Shown here: positions 9,161 to 19,696 of the stretch, piece by piece
Position numbering within the stretch: position 1 is the first letter of the stretch
How the letters are laid out: every line of letters begins with the position of its first letter
Notes under the pieces: generated by a model
Seen by the model: the letters and a program-made list of their open reading frames with translations, nothing else
The model's database searches: none
What the model was told of the DNA's origin: nothing
Source: Burkholderiales bacterium RIFCSPLOWO2_12_FULL_65_40
Lineage (GTDB): Bacteria; Pseudomonadota; Gammaproteobacteria; Burkholderiales; Burkholderiaceae_C
DNA length: 64,000 nt
NCBI GenBank assembly: GCA_001770955.1
Contig: MESL01000031.1
Span: 60,285 to 124,284, forward strand
Direction of reading: 5' to 3'
Position numbers and translations under genes: made by a program

Positions 9161-9183
9161 TCTTATGTCTTATATAAGATATG
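9161..9183. promoter_or_regulatory. Palindromic operator candidate between mdh and gntR
   Basis: TCTTATATAAGA at 9168-9179 is a perfect 12-bp palindrome, extended by a nearly symmetric ATg..tAT on each side. A half-site TCTTATG lies immediately before it. It sits in the 214-bp space between divergent mdh and the GntR/HutC regulator gene, the usual place for an autoregulatory site. The AT-rich core could also overlap the -10 element of either gene. Binding by the neighbouring regulator is inference. Confidence 0.6.
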
Positions 9184-9245
9184 ATCATGGTTCCGCGACA
9201 CTCGCTTACAAACCGGACATCGACCCCGCACCTGTTTTCCGCACC

Positions 9246-10037
9246 ATGTCGTCACAACCACTCCCCGCGATCGAACCCCCTGACACTCCGCAGGCCACGG
9301 CGGGGCTGCCTGCCCCCGCATTCAGCCCGCTCTACCAGCAGATCAAGGGCCTGATCCTGCAGAGCCTGCAGGCGGGCGAATGGAAGCCAGGTGAGGCCAT
9401 TCCGAGCGAAATGGAGCTGGCGGCGCGCTTTCGCGTGAGCCAGGGCACGGTGCGCAAGGCCATCGACGAACTGGCGTCCGAAAATCTCGTCACCCGTCGC
9501 CAGGGCAAAGGCACCTTCGTGGCCACCCATGCCGAACGGCATGTGCAATACCGGTTCCTCAAACTGATGCCCGACAGCGGCGACGCCAGTGTCGAAGGCC
9601 CTGCCGAGCGCCACATCATTGACTGCAAGCGCGTGCGCGCCAGCGCCGATGTGGCCCGCGCCCTGGGGCTTCGCACAGGCGACCCGATGGTGCAGGCGCG
9701 TCGCATCCTGTCGTTCAGCGGCGTCCCCACCATCCTGGAAGACATCTGGCTCCCCGGCCAGGCCTTCAAGGGCCTGACCGCCGCCCAGATGGCCGGCTAC
9801 CCCGGGCCGACCTACGCCATGCTGGAACTCGATTTTGGCGTGCGCATGGTGCGCGCCGACGAGAAAATCCGTGCCGTGCTGCCCGACGTCGACCAGGCCA
9901 GGCTGCTGCAGGTGTCCCCCGAGACCCCCTTGCTGAGCGTCGAGCGCATTGCCTACACCTACAACGATGTTCCCATGGAGTTACGGCGCGGGCTCTACCG
10001 CACCGACACACACCATTACCACAACGAACTGAACTGA
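9246..10037 (+). CDS. GntR-family (HutC type) transcriptional regulator
   Basis: A 263-residue regulator. Residues ~25-95 are the GntR winged helix (LYQQIKGLILQSLQAGEWKPGEAIPSEMELAARFRVSQGTVRKAIDEL..ENLVTRRQGKGTFVA). Residues ~110-255 form a UTRA ligand domain, with SFSGVPTILEDIWLP and the ending LRRGLYRTDTHHYHNEL. It stands between mdh and the sdh operon, so a role in setting TCA-cycle gene expression in response to an organic acid is likely, but the ligand is unknown. The frame is open to 9066; I chose the ATG at 9246 because the upstream part contains the palindrome and reads like non-coding sequence. Confidence 0.88.
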   Translation: MSSQPLPAIEPPDTPQATAGLPAPAFSPLYQQIKGLILQSLQAGEWKPGEAIPSEMELAARFRVSQGTVRKAIDELASENLVTRRQGKGTFVATHAERHVQYRFLKLMPDSGDASVEGPAERHIIDCKRVRASADVARALGLRTGDPMVQARRILSFSGVPTILEDIWLPGQAFKGLTAAQMAGYPGPTYAMLELDFGVRMVRADEKIRAVLPDVDQARLLQVSPETPLLSVERIAYTYNDVPMELRRGLYRTDTHHYHNELN

Positions 10038-10183
10038 AGATAACAGCCCCACACAGGCTCCCAGAGCGGAAAAAAACGGAAAATACCACCTGCATCAAAC
10101 GCCACCTTGCTGCATTGCAATAGAATTTTGCACTTCGTTGCGCCCAAAATTACAAAGCAGTTACATCCACGAAAGCACTTGCC

Positions 10184-10618
10184 ATGACCGAGCTAGCCAA
10201 AAAGCGGCCTGAATTCCGCAACATCAACGCCTTCAAGGACCTCACGACCTACCGCATGACGCCTGCGGCCTGGGTCTCCATCCTGCACCGGGCCAGTGGC
10301 GCCATCCTGTTTTTGTTGCTGCCGCTGGTGCTGTGGCTGTTCGATACCTCGGTGTCGTCCGAAATTTCGTTCGGGCGTTTCAAGGCCGCCTTTGAATCCG
10401 GTCTGGGCTTTGTACCCGGTTGGTTCCTCAAGCTGGTGGTGCTGGGCCTGATCTGGGGCTACCTGCACCACATGATTGCCGGCATGCGCCACCTCTGGAT
10501 GGACATCAGCCATGACGCCGTGACCAAGCAGTTCGGCAAGTCGTCCGCCATTTTCACGCTCATCGTCAGCATCGGCCTGACGGTGGTCCTGGGCGCCAAG
10601 CTGTTCGGCCTGTACTGA
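10184..10618 (+). CDS. sdhC: Succinate dehydrogenase cytochrome b556 subunit
   Basis: A 144-residue integral membrane subunit with three predicted membrane helices (about residues 32-52, 75-100 and 120-143). The family motif YRMTPAAWVSILHRASGAILF carries the Ser/His near the quinone and haem sites, and HHMIAGMRHLWMD is the second hallmark. It anchors the SdhAB catalytic pair and helps bind haem b and ubiquinone. First gene of sdhC-D-A-B-E. The 146-bp space before it shows no copy of the TCTTATATAAGA site. Confidence 0.95.
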   Translation: MTELAKKRPEFRNINAFKDLTTYRMTPAAWVSILHRASGAILFLLLPLVLWLFDTSVSSEISFGRFKAAFESGLGFVPGWFLKLVVLGLIWGYLHHMIAGMRHLWMDISHDAVTKQFGKSSAIFTLIVSIGLTVVLGAKLFGLY

Positions 10619-10675
10619 TAACCCGTGGCTCTGCCGCAACGGCCAGAGCCACACGACGACTGAGAGGAAAAAACC

Positions 10676-11038
10676 ATGTCCAACTACGGATACAAGCGCA
10701 CCGTCGTGGGTGCCCACTATGGCCTGCGAGACTGGCTGAGCCAGCGCGTCACCGCCGCCATCATGATCCTGTTCACGCTCGCCGTGATCGCCCAGGTCAT
10801 CTTCAGCAAGGGCCCCGTGGGTTACGACCTGTGGGCCGGCATCTTTGCCGCACAGTGGATGAAGTTCCTGACCTTCTCCGTGATCATCGCGCTGGCCTTC
10901 CATGCATGGGTCGGCATGCGCAACATCTGGATGGACTATGTCAAGCCCGTGGGCCTGCGTCTGGTTCTGCAAGTCTTCACCATCGTCTGGCTCGTCGGCT
11001 GCGCGGGCTGGGGCTTCCAGGTTCTGTGGCGTCTGTGA
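10676..11038 (+). CDS. sdhD: Succinate dehydrogenase membrane anchor subunit
   Basis: A 120-residue membrane subunit with three hydrophobic segments. The N-terminal motif GAHYGLRDWLSQRVTAAIMI and FHAWVGMRNIWMDYVKP (the haem/quinone-side histidine and an Asp-Tyr pair) identify SdhD. It pairs with SdhC to form the quinone-reducing membrane domain of complex II. It lies 57 bp after sdhC with GAGAGGAAA before its ATG, and 36 bp before sdhA. Confidence 0.95.
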   Translation: MSNYGYKRTVVGAHYGLRDWLSQRVTAAIMILFTLAVIAQVIFSKGPVGYDLWAGIFAAQWMKFLTFSVIIALAFHAWVGMRNIWMDYVKPVGLRLVLQVFTIVWLVGCAGWGFQVLWRL

Positions 11039-11074
11039 ACCCCACGCCAAATACCGCGACCAAAGGCTAAATCC

Positions 11075-12880
11075 ATGAGCTACACCAACGCCAACATCAC
11101 CAAGCGCAAGTTCGACGTCGTCATCATCGGCGCCGGCGGCTCCGGCATGCGCGCCGCCCTCGAACTCTCCCGTGCAGGCCTGAACGTGGCCTCGCTGTCC
11201 AAGGTGTTCCCCACCCGCTCGCACACCGTCGCTGCACAGGGCGGCGTGTCTGCATCCCTGGGCAACATGTCCGAGGACAACTGGCACTACCACTTCTACG
11301 ACACCATCAAGGGCTCCGACTGGCTGGGCGACCAGGACGCCATCGAGTTCATGTGCCGGGAAGCACCCAACGTCGTGTACGAGCTGGAACACTTCGGTAT
11401 GCCGTTCGACCGCAACCCCGACGGCACCATCTACCAGCGCCCGTTCGGCGGCCACACCGCCAACTACGGTGAAAAGCCCGTGCAGCGCGCCTGCGCAGCC
11501 GCCGACCGCACCGGCCACGCCATGCTGCACACGCTGTACCAGCAGAACGTGAAGGCCAAGACCAACTTCTTCGTCGAGTGGATGGCGCTGGACCTGATCC
11601 GCGACGCTGACGGCGACGTGGTCGGCGTGACCGCCATCGAAATGGAAACCGGCGACCTGTACGTCCTCGAAGCCAAGACCGTGCTGCTGGCCACGGGTGG
11701 CGCAGGCCGCATCTTCGCTGCTTCGACCAACGCCTTCATCAACACCGGCGACGGCCTGGGCATGGCGGCGCGCGCCGGCATCCCGCTGCAGGACATGGAG
11801 TTCTGGCAGTTCCACCCCACCGGCGTGGCCGGTGCCGGCGTGCTGCTGACCGAAGGCTGCCGTGGCGAAGGCGCCATTCTGCTCAACAGCAATGGCGAGC
11901 GCTTCATGGAGCGCTACGCGCCCACCCTGAAGGACCTGGCTCCGCGCGACTTCGTGTCCCGCTCGATGGACCAGGAAATCAAGGAAGGCCGTGGCTGCGG
12001 TCCGAACAAGGACTACGTGCTGCTCAAGCTGGACCACCTGGGTGCCGAGACCATCCACAAACGCCTGCCCTCGGTGTACGAGATCGGCGTCAACTTCGCC
12101 AACGTGGACATCACCAAGGAACCGATCCCCGTGGTGCCCACCATCCACTACCAGATGGGCGGCGTGCCGACCAACATCAACGGCCAGGTCGTCACGCACG
12201 ACGGCACCCGCAACAACGTGGTCAATGGCCTCTACGCCGTGGGCGAATGCGCCTGCGTGAGCGTGCACGGCGCCAACCGCCTGGGCACGAACTCGCTGCT
12301 TGATCTACTGGTGTTCGGCAAGGCCGCCGGCCGCCACATCGTCGAGTTCAACAACAAGCAGAAGGAACACAAGCCCCTGCCCAAGGACGCAGCCGACCGC
12401 ACGCTGGAACGCCTGAACCAGCTCGAAAAGTCCACCGGCGGCACCTACTCGCAGGCCCTGGCCGGCGACATCCGTGCGGCCATGCAGCAGCACGCGGGCG
12501 TGTTCCGCACCCAGGCCGGCATGGACGAAGGCGTCCAGAAGATCGCCGCGCTGCGCGAGCGCGTGGCGGGGGTGACCCTGCAGGACAAGTCCAAGGTGTT
12601 CAACACCGCCCGCATCGAGGCCCTCGAAGTGGACAACCTGATCGAAGTGGCCCAGGCCACCATGGTGTCGGCCGCCGCGCGCAAGGAATGCCGTGGCGCC
12701 CACACGGTGTACGACTACGAGAAGCCTGCCGACGACCCGACGGCACCGCTGGGCCGCAACGATGCCGAGTGGATGAAGCACACCCTGTGGCACAGCGCCA
12801 GCAACAGCCTGACCTACAAGCCGGTGAACCTCAAGCCCCTGACAGTGGACAGCGTTCCTCCCAAGGTCCGGACGTTCTAA
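11075..12880 (+). CDS. sdhA: Succinate dehydrogenase flavoprotein subunit
   Basis: A 601-residue flavoprotein that oxidises succinate to fumarate. The dinucleotide-binding motif VVIIGAGGSGMRAALEL opens the protein. SHTVAAQGGVSASLGN carries the histidine that binds FAD covalently. The substrate site is seen in FHPTGVAGAGVLLTEGCRGEG, and RDFVSRSMDQEI carries the catalytic arginine. HGANRLGTNSLLDLLVFG is the conserved FAD loop. Full length. It is followed after 25 bp by sdhB. SdhE, encoded two genes on, assists flavinylation of this subunit. Confidence 0.98.
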   Translation: MSYTNANITKRKFDVVIIGAGGSGMRAALELSRAGLNVASLSKVFPTRSHTVAAQGGVSASLGNMSEDNWHYHFYDTIKGSDWLGDQDAIEFMCREAPNVVYELEHFGMPFDRNPDGTIYQRPFGGHTANYGEKPVQRACAAADRTGHAMLHTLYQQNVKAKTNFFVEWMALDLIRDADGDVVGVTAIEMETGDLYVLEAKTVLLATGGAGRIFAASTNAFINTGDGLGMAARAGIPLQDMEFWQFHPTGVAGAGVLLTEGCRGEGAILLNSNGERFMERYAPTLKDLAPRDFVSRSMDQEIKEGRGCGPNKDYVLLKLDHLGAETIHKRLPSVYEIGVNFANVDITKEPIPVVPTIHYQMGGVPTNINGQVVTHDGTRNNVVNGLYAVGECACVSVHGANRLGTNSLLDLLVFGKAAGRHIVEFNNKQKEHKPLPKDAADRTLERLNQLEKSTGGTYSQALAGDIRAAMQQHAGVFRTQAGMDEGVQKIAALRERVAGVTLQDKSKVFNTARIEALEVDNLIEVAQATMVSAAARKECRGAHTVYDYEKPADDPTAPLGRNDAEWMKHTLWHSASNSLTYKPVNLKPLTVDSVPPKVRTF

Positions 12881-12905
12881 ACAGTAGCCCCACGAGAGCT
12901 GAACC

Positions 12906-13610
12906 ATGCAAAAACGCACATTCCAAATCTACCGCTACGATCCGGACAAGGACGCCAAGCCCTACATGCAGACCATCGAGATCCAACTCGACGGCCACGA
13001 GCGCATGCTGCTCGACGCCCTGGTCAAGCTCAAGGAGCAGGATCCGACCCTGTCGTTCCGCCGCTCCTGCCGCGAAGGTGTTTGCGGCTCGGACGCGATG
13101 AACATCAACGGCAAGAACGGTCTGGCCTGCCTGACCAACATGAACACGCTGCCCGGCACCATCGTGCTCAAGCCCCTGCCCGGCCTGCCCGTGATCCGCG
13201 ACCTGATCGTGGACATGACGCTGTTCTTCAAGCAGTACAACTCGATCAAGCCCTACCTGATCAATGACAACATCCCGCCCGAGAAGGAGCGCCTGCAGTC
13301 GCCCGAGCAGCGTGAAGAGCTCGACGGCCTGTACGAGTGCATTCTGTGCGCAAGCTGCTCCACGAGCTGCCCCAGCTTCTGGTGGAACCCCGACAAGTTT
13401 GTCGGCCCGGCCGGCCTGCTGCAAGCCTACCGCTTCCTCGCCGACAGCCGCGACGAAGCCACGGCCGAGCGCCTGGACAACCTGGAAGACCCCTACCGTC
13501 TGTTCCGCTGCCACACCATCATGAACTGCGTGGACGTGTGCCCCAAGGGTCTGAACCCCACGCGCGCCATTGGCAAGATCAAGGAATTGATGGTGCGTCG
13601 CGCCATCTGA
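12906..13610 (+). CDS. sdhB: Succinate dehydrogenase iron-sulfur subunit
   Basis: A 234-residue electron-transfer subunit. The [2Fe-2S] ligands lie in [12 protein letters not shown] and NGLAC (about residues 55-75). The second domain has [14 protein letters not shown] and [17 protein letters not shown], the ligands of the [4Fe-4S] and [3Fe-4S] clusters. It passes electrons from the SdhA flavin to ubiquinone at SdhCD. Its stop is 20 bp before sdhE. Confidence 0.98.
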   Translation: MQKRTFQIYRYDPDKDAKPYMQTIEIQLDGHERMLLDALVKLKEQDPTLSFRRSCREGVCGSDAMNINGKNGLACLTNMNTLPGTIVLKPLPGLPVIRDLIVDMTLFFKQYNSIKPYLINDNIPPEKERLQSPEQREELDGLYECILCASCSTSCPSFWWNPDKFVGPAGLLQAYRFLADSRDEATAERLDNLEDPYRLFRCHTIMNCVDVCPKGLNPTRAIGKIKELMVRRAI

Positions 13611-13630
13611 CGCGATACGCCTGCACAGCC

Positions 13631-13948
13631 ATGGGTGAAACCTCGACCAACGAACTGCCAGCCGCCTCGCCGCTGCTGGATGCCCGCGCGCTCAGCAAGC
13701 TGCACTGGCGCTGCCGGCGCGGCCTGCTGGAGAACGATCTGTTCATCGAGCAGTTCTTCACCCGTTTTGAATCCACGCTGACCGAGCGCCATGCCCAGGG
13801 GCTGGCGGCGCTGATGGACCTTTCGGACAACGACCTGCTGGACCTGTTGCTGCGCAGGCGCGAGCCCGAAGGCGAACTCAATACCCCCACGGTATGCGAA
13901 GTGCTTGGCATGCTCAGACAGAGCGGCGCCCTCCCGGCGCACGCCTGA
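13631..13948 (+). CDS. sdhE: FAD assembly factor SdhE
   Basis: A 105-residue SdhE/YgfY-family protein. The key motif is LHWRCRRGLLENDLFIEQFF (residues ~24-43), whose RGxxEND loop binds SdhA and promotes covalent FAD attachment. The frame is open upstream into sdhB, but the ATG at 13631 follows the sdhB stop by 20 bp and fits the family with a ~20-residue N-terminal extension. It is also called CptB in toxin-antitoxin annotations; its place directly after sdhB supports the SdhE role. Confidence 0.92.
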   Translation: MGETSTNELPAASPLLDARALSKLHWRCRRGLLENDLFIEQFFTRFESTLTERHAQGLAALMDLSDNDLLDLLLRRREPEGELNTPTVCEVLGMLRQSGALPAHA

Positions 13949-14005
13949 CCTGCTCCAGCAGATTCACCAGACCCGATCATCGGAAACCTCAACAAGGACG
14001 TAGCA

Positions 14006-15313
14006 ATGAAACTCGCTGACAATAAAGCCACCCTGTCGTTCAGCAACGGCAGCCCCAGTGTGGAAATGCCGGTCTACCAGGGCAGCATCGGCCCGGACGT
14101 GATCGACATCCGCAAGCTGTACGCTCAAACCGGCATGTTCACCTACGACCCCGGCTTCCTGTCGACGGCTTCGTGCCAGTCCGCCATCACCTACATCGAT
14201 GGCGACAAGGGCGAGCTGCTGTACCGCGGCTACCCCATCGAGCAGCTGGCCACCCACTGCGACTACCTCGACACCTGCTACCTGCTGCTCAAGGGCGAAC
14301 TGCCCAACACCGCCGAGCGCGCCGACTTCCACAAGCGTGTGCTGCAGCACACCATGGTGAACGAGCAGATGCAGTTCTTCCTGCGTGGTTTCCGCCGCGA
14401 CGCGCACCCCATGGCCGTGCTGACCGGCCTGGTGGGCGCCATGTCGGCCTTCTACCATGACAGCACCGACATCAACAACCCGCAGCACCGCGACATCGCC
14501 GCGATCCGCCTGATCGCCAAGATGCCCACGCTGGTCGCCATGGCCTACAAGTACGGCAAGGGCGAGCCCTACATGTACCCCCGCAACGACCTCTCCTACG
14601 CAGGCAACTTCCTGCGCATGATGTTCGGCACGCCCTGCGAGGACTACAAGGTCAACCCGGTGATCGAGCGCGCCATGGACCGCATCTTCATCCTGCACGC
14701 CGACCACGAGCAGAATGCATCCACCTCCACCGTGCGCCTGTGCGGTTCCTCGGGCACCAACCCGTTCGCCGCGATCTCGGCTGGCGTGGCCTGCCTGTGG
14801 GGCCCTGCCCACGGTGGTGCCAACGAGGCCTGCCTGAACATGCTGGAAGAAATCCAGGCCATGGGCGGCGTGTCCAAGGTCGGCGAGTTCATGGAGAAGG
14901 TCAAGGACAAGAACTCCGGCGTCAAGCTGATGGGCTTCGGTCACCGCGTGTACAAGAACTACGACCCCCGCGCCAAGCTCATGCAGGAAACCTGCAATGA
15001 AGTGCTGGCCGAGCTGGGTCTGGAAAACGACCCGCTGTTCAAGCTGGCCAAGGAGCTGGAGAAGATCGCCCTGGAAGACGACTACTTCGTGCAGCGCAAG
15101 CTCTACCCGAACGTGGACTTCTACTCCGGCATCGTGCAGCGCGCCATCGGCATTCCGGTGAACCTGTTCACCGGCATCTTCGCCCTGGCCCGCACCGTGG
15201 GCTGGATCGCCCAGCTGAACGAAATGATCAGCGACCCCGAGTACAAGATCGGCCGTCCGCGCCAGCTGTTCACCGGCTCGCCACGCCGCGACGTCAAGCC
15301 CCTGGGCCAGTGA
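14006..15313 (+). CDS. gltA: Citrate synthase (type II)
   Basis: A 435-residue hexameric-type citrate synthase that condenses acetyl-CoA and oxaloacetate. The catalytic residues are in [19 protein letters not shown] (His), [12 protein letters not shown] (His) and [13 protein letters not shown] (His/Arg). The N-terminal beta-domain typical of the NADH-sensitive type II enzyme is present ([40 protein letters not shown]). AAGGA precedes the ATG by about 7 bp. It closes the TCA gene block and ends at a strong terminator. Confidence 0.98.
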   Translation: MKLADNKATLSFSNGSPSVEMPVYQGSIGPDVIDIRKLYAQTGMFTYDPGFLSTASCQSAITYIDGDKGELLYRGYPIEQLATHCDYLDTCYLLLKGELPNTAERADFHKRVLQHTMVNEQMQFFLRGFRRDAHPMAVLTGLVGAMSAFYHDSTDINNPQHRDIAAIRLIAKMPTLVAMAYKYGKGEPYMYPRNDLSYAGNFLRMMFGTPCEDYKVNPVIERAMDRIFILHADHEQNASTSTVRLCGSSGTNPFAAISAGVACLWGPAHGGANEACLNMLEEIQAMGGVSKVGEFMEKVKDKNSGVKLMGFGHRVYKNYDPRAKLMQETCNEVLAELGLENDPLFKLAKELEKIALEDDYFVQRKLYPNVDFYSGIVQRAIGIPVNLFTGIFALARTVGWIAQLNEMISDPEYKIGRPRQLFTGSPRRDVKPLGQ

Positions 15314-15345
15314 TGGCTGCGGCGCCCGGCGCCGCCACTGCCCCG

Positions 15346-15375
15346 CAAAACCCGCCGCGATCCGGCGGGTTTTTT
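15346..15375 (+). terminator. Rho-independent terminator after gltA
   Basis: AAAACCCGCCG-CGAT-CCGGCGGGTTTTTT: an 8-bp GC-rich stem followed by six T. It ends the sdh-gltA group before the formaldehyde detoxification genes. Confidence 0.92.
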
Positions 15376-15502
15376 CATGGCGACTCCCAACCGGGAATGG
15401 ATACCATTCCCCCGCAGGACTTTTTCCGATCATCCAGCGCTTGGCTGTTTTGCGCTGTTGCGCTCGCATTGGAAGTCGTCGCGCCCCCGCCAACCCCATT
15501 GA

Positions 15503-16633
<1,131 letters not shown>

Positions 16634-16645
16634 CAATCCACATCA

Positions 16646-16736
16646 AAAACAATAGCGGCCAGCGCTTGATTTCAGGATATTTCGGGATTAATTCACTCTG
16701 AAAATGTGATTCATCAAGAGCCAGCAGCTATCTATT
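16646..16736. repeat. AATAGC..AGCGCTT palindromic intergenic repeat
   Basis: Outer arms AATAGCGGCCAGCGCTTGAT and ATCAAGAGCCAGCAGCTATC, with a longer middle than other copies, including the inner pair ATTCACTCTGAA..TGTGATTCA. It fills most of the frmA-fghA gap, where it could change the ratio of the two transcripts. Confidence 0.65.
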
Positions 16737-16751
16737 CGAGAGCAATCACCC

Positions 16752-17618
16752 ATGTCCTCTCCCTTTGAACTCCTGGGCAGCCACGCCTGTTTTGGCGGCG
16801 AGCAGCGCTTCTACCGGCACGACGCGGCCACCATCGGCTTGCCGATGAAGTTCTCGGTGTACCTGCCGCCCCAGGCCCGGCAGGGCCCCGTGCCCGCCCT
16901 GCTCTACCTCGCGGGCCTGACCTGCACCGAAGAAACCTTCATGGTCAAGGCCGGCGCCCAGCGCCGGGCGGCCGAGCTGGGCCTGGCACTCATCGCGCCC
17001 GACACCAGCCCGCGCGGCGCGAACCTGCCCGGCGAGGCAGACCACTGGGATTTTGGCGTAGGTGCAGGCTTTTACCTCGACGCCACCGCAGCGCCCTGGG
17101 CACGCCACTGGCGCATGGAAAGCTATCTGATGCAGGAGCTGCTGCCCCAGGTGGCGGCGCAGCTGCCCATCGACGCCGAGCGCCTGGGCATCACGGGCCA
17201 CTCGATGGGCGGGCATGGGGCGCTCACCCTCGCGCTGCGGCACCCGGGGCGCTTCCGGTCGCTGTCGGCCTTGGCCCCGATCTGCGCGCCCACCCAGTGC
17301 CCCTGGGGCGAGAAGGCCTTCACCGGCTACCTCGGCGCCGACCGCACGGCCTGGCTGGAGCACGATGCCACCGTGCTGATGCAGAACCAGCCCATCGCCC
17401 CCTACCCTGCGGGCATCCTCATCGACCAGGGCCTGGCGGACCCATTTCTGCCCGAGCAACTGCACCCGCATCGCCTGGAGGAAGCCTGCGCGCAGATCGG
17501 CCAGCCGCTGGAGCTGCGCCGCCACGCGGGCTACGACCACGGCTACTACTTCGTGCAGACCTTCATCGCCGACCACCTGCAGCACCACGCCCGGAGCCTT
17601 TTGCCGCCCACCCCATGA
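16752..17618 (+). CDS. fghA: S-formylglutathione hydrolase
   Basis: A 288-residue esterase D-type alpha/beta hydrolase that splits S-formylglutathione into formate and glutathione. The nucleophile elbow is GHSMGGHGAL (Ser ~151). The family hallmark LAGLTCTEETFMVKAG lies near residue 60. The acid and His are in LIDQGLADPFL and GYDHGYYFVQTFI. It follows frmA on the same strand, separated only by the palindromic repeat. Full length. Confidence 0.95.
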   Translation: MSSPFELLGSHACFGGEQRFYRHDAATIGLPMKFSVYLPPQARQGPVPALLYLAGLTCTEETFMVKAGAQRRAAELGLALIAPDTSPRGANLPGEADHWDFGVGAGFYLDATAAPWARHWRMESYLMQELLPQVAAQLPIDAERLGITGHSMGGHGALTLALRHPGRFRSLSALAPICAPTQCPWGEKAFTGYLGADRTAWLEHDATVLMQNQPIAPYPAGILIDQGLADPFLPEQLHPHRLEEACAQIGQPLELRRHAGYDHGYYFVQTFIADHLQHHARSLLPPTP

Positions 17619-17702
17619 TGCCCGGATTGACCGCGCTCGGCAGTGCGAGATTCGCGATGCTCTACAGTCTCGCCCTTTGCAACTCCCTCCCGAGGTACTG
17701 CC

Positions 17703-18116
17703 ATGGCGCGCAAGCCCCAGATCATCCTGTCATCGCTCGACCTTGACCGCATCGAGGCCCTGCTCGCCGCGATTCCCGCCAGCGTGTTTCCTGGCAAGGC
17801 GGACCTGCAGGCCGAACTGGACCGCGCCGACGTGGTGGCGCCCGAAGAAATTCCGCCGAACGTGGTGACGATGAACTCCACCGTGCAGTTCACCATCGTC
17901 GAGACCGGCAAGGAGTTCTGCCTGACGCTGGTCTACCCGCGCGACATGGACGGCAGCGCCGACCGCCTGTCGATCTTCGCCCCCGTGGGCAGCGCCCTGC
18001 TGGGCCTGGCGGTGGGCGACGAGCTGGCATGGCCGGGGCCCGGCGGCAAGCCCATGACGGTGAAAGTCAAGGCCATCGTGTACCAGCCCGAGAGCGCAGG
18101 CGAACTCCACCGCTGA
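17703..18116 (+). CDS. rnk: Nucleoside diphosphate kinase regulator
   Basis: A 137-residue Rnk protein, matching the 136 residues of the E. coli protein. The N-terminal part (IILSSLDLDRIEALLAAIP) is the Rnk coiled-coil module. Residues ~50-135 are a GreA/GreB C-terminal-like FKBP-fold domain (FTIVETGKEFCLTLVYPRDMDG..LSIFAPVGSALLGLAVGDELAWPGPGG). Rnk binds RNA polymerase and affects nucleoside diphosphate kinase levels. The frame is open to 17643; the ATG at 17703 was chosen because GGTACTGCC and the family start fit there. Confidence 0.9.
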   Translation: MARKPQIILSSLDLDRIEALLAAIPASVFPGKADLQAELDRADVVAPEEIPPNVVTMNSTVQFTIVETGKEFCLTLVYPRDMDGSADRLSIFAPVGSALLGLAVGDELAWPGPGGKPMTVKVKAIVYQPESAGELHR

Positions 18117-18170
18117 TCCGTGCAATTGTTCCTGTGCAGCCAAAGCGGCTTGGAGCGACAATGGCAATCC

Positions 18171-18548
18171 ATGTCCACTCCCATGTTGCCCGAACCGCCC
18201 CACCACCAGCCCTTCGACCCCAACTCCACCACCGCCTTCCAGCGGCGCATGGAGCGGGCGCCGGAGTGGTTCTGCTCGTTTCTTGCCGGCAACAGCCGCG
18301 AGAAGACGCGTCTGCGCAGCGAAATGGCGGTGATGAAGGGCTCGGTGGTGTGGCTGGTGCGCCAGCGCCGCCAGGGGCAATGGAGCGCCCAGGAGCGTGC
18401 CCACCTGCGCCAGGTCATGCGCTCGGCCTCTTCGGTCAGCCCTTACCTGATCATCTGGGTCATTCCGGGCTCAATGCTGCTGCTGCCCTTCATGGCATGG
18501 TTCATCGACTCGCGGCGCAAGGGCCGCAGCCCCTCGGAACCCCTGTGA
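18171..18548 (+). CDS. Small membrane protein of unknown function
   Basis: A 125-residue protein. Residues 1-25 are Pro-rich. The middle is basic and helical (ERAPEWFCSFLAGNSREKTRLRSEMAVMKGSVVWLVRQRRQ). One strong membrane segment, YLIIWVIPGSMLLLPFMAWF (~residues 95-114), is followed by a basic tail. The IPGSxLLLP stretch recalls LETM1-like ion-transport proteins, but the similarity is short. An in-frame ATG at 18120 also exists; I prefer 18171 because the sequence before it looks like the rnk trailer. Confidence 0.6.
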   Translation: MSTPMLPEPPHHQPFDPNSTTAFQRRMERAPEWFCSFLAGNSREKTRLRSEMAVMKGSVVWLVRQRRQGQWSAQERAHLRQVMRSASSVSPYLIIWVIPGSMLLLPFMAWFIDSRRKGRSPSEPL

Positions 18549-18577
18549 AAAGCACTTGCGCGGCCTGACCCCAGGCG

Positions 18578-19696
18578 TCACAGCACCCCGTCAGACAGCG
18601 CCACCAGCATGCCAGCACCCACCAGACTGGCTTGCCAGCGCAAGGCCAGCGCCCAGGTGGGCGCGGGGCGTTCCACGGTCCGGTACAGCAGGCGCCCGGC
18701 GGCCAGCGACAGACCAAAGGCCGCCAGCATGCCCAGCGCATTGGCCCAGACCGCCGTGGGCCACACCTGGTGCACCAGTGCGTTGACCAGCAGACAGACC
18801 GGAAAGTGCACCAGAAAGACGGAGTACGACATCTGCCCCAGGCGCTGCAGCAGCGCCACCGCCAGCCCGGCGGGCAGGGTCCACGGGCGCCGCAGCGCCC
18901 AGGCCAGGCCCAGCGCGCTCACCAGCGCCACCAGAATGCGCGCACGGAAATCCAGCGCCAGCGCCAGCGCACCCAGCACGGCCATGCCCCCCAGCCACAG
19001 CGCCGGGCGCCTGGAACCCACCGCCCAGAAAGCCATCACGCCCAGGCCGTAGGCGCCCATGAAATACAGGGCCCACATGTCCAGCCCGCTGTGGCGGTTG
19101 AAGACCAGCAGCGAAGCCGCCGTGCCCGCCACCACCAGCACACGCACCAGCAGCACGCGCTGCCCCGGCGCCAGCCCCGGCAAGGCCCGCACACCGGCCA
19201 GCAACAGCACCAGCAGCGCAAAAAGCTGGAAATCGATGGCCACGTACCAGACACCGGCCGACAGCGCCTCTTCGCCCACGATGTCCTGCAGCAGCAGGGC
19301 ATTGGCCAGCAACTGCGGCAGGCTGGGTTCGGCGGGCACGCTGGGGTGCGCAAACCAGGGCCGCACCAGCGCCGCCACCAGCACCGCCACCAGCAGAGCC
19401 ACGGCATACGGAATGGCCAGGCGCACATAGCGCCGCGCGACCTGCAGCGGCGCGCTGTCAAAGCGCGCCAGCCCCTGGGGCGCAAGGCTGGCCATCGCCA
19501 GATAGCCCCCCAGCACCAGAAACACCTGCACCGCCATGCGCCCGTATTCGTAGAGCCAGGCCAGCACGCCCGGAAACCACGCCATGGCCACGTCCGACAT
19601 GGGCCCATAGAACGCCAGGTGGTGCCAGACGATGGTGGCGCAGGCCAGCCCCTTGAGCGTGTCGATCAAGGGGCTGCGTGGTGCGGCGGAAGACAT
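18578..19696 (-). CDS. Acyltransferase 3 family membrane protein
   Basis: A 372-residue OafA/YrhL-like integral membrane acyltransferase with about ten hydrophobic segments. Family marks are SPLIDTLKGLACATIVWHHLAFYG (catalytic His in WHH), the arginine pair in QVARRYVRLAIPY, and QMSYSVFLVHFPV near the C-terminus. Such enzymes acetylate or succinylate surface glycans and other polymers; the acceptor is unknown and no glycan cluster adjoins. I use the ATG at 19696; the frame is open to 19744 but the extra residues are Arg-rich and not family-like. It converges on the small membrane protein gene with a 29-bp gap. Confidence 0.85.
   Translation of the reverse strand: MSSAAPRSPLIDTLKGLACATIVWHHLAFYGPMSDVAMAWFPGVLAWLYEYGRMAVQVFLVLGGYLAMASLAPQGLARFDSAPLQVARRYVRLAIPYAVALLVAVLVAALVRPWFAHPSVPAEPSLPQLLANALLLQDIVGEEALSAGVWYVAIDFQLFALLVLLLAGVRALPGLAPGQRVLLVRVLVVAGTAASLLVFNRHSGLDMWALYFMGAYGLGVMAFWAVGSRRPALWLGGMAVLGALALALDFRARILVALVSALGLAWALRRPWTLPAGLAVALLQRLGQMSYSVFLVHFPVCLLVNALVHQVWPTAVWANALGMLAAFGLSLAAGRLLYRTVERPAPTWALALRWQASLVGAGMLVALSDGVL

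Noticed and set aside
10193-12268. A 691-codon minus-strand frame opposite sdhC-sdhD-sdhA
   Set aside because: Crosses three well-supported genes and their spacers.
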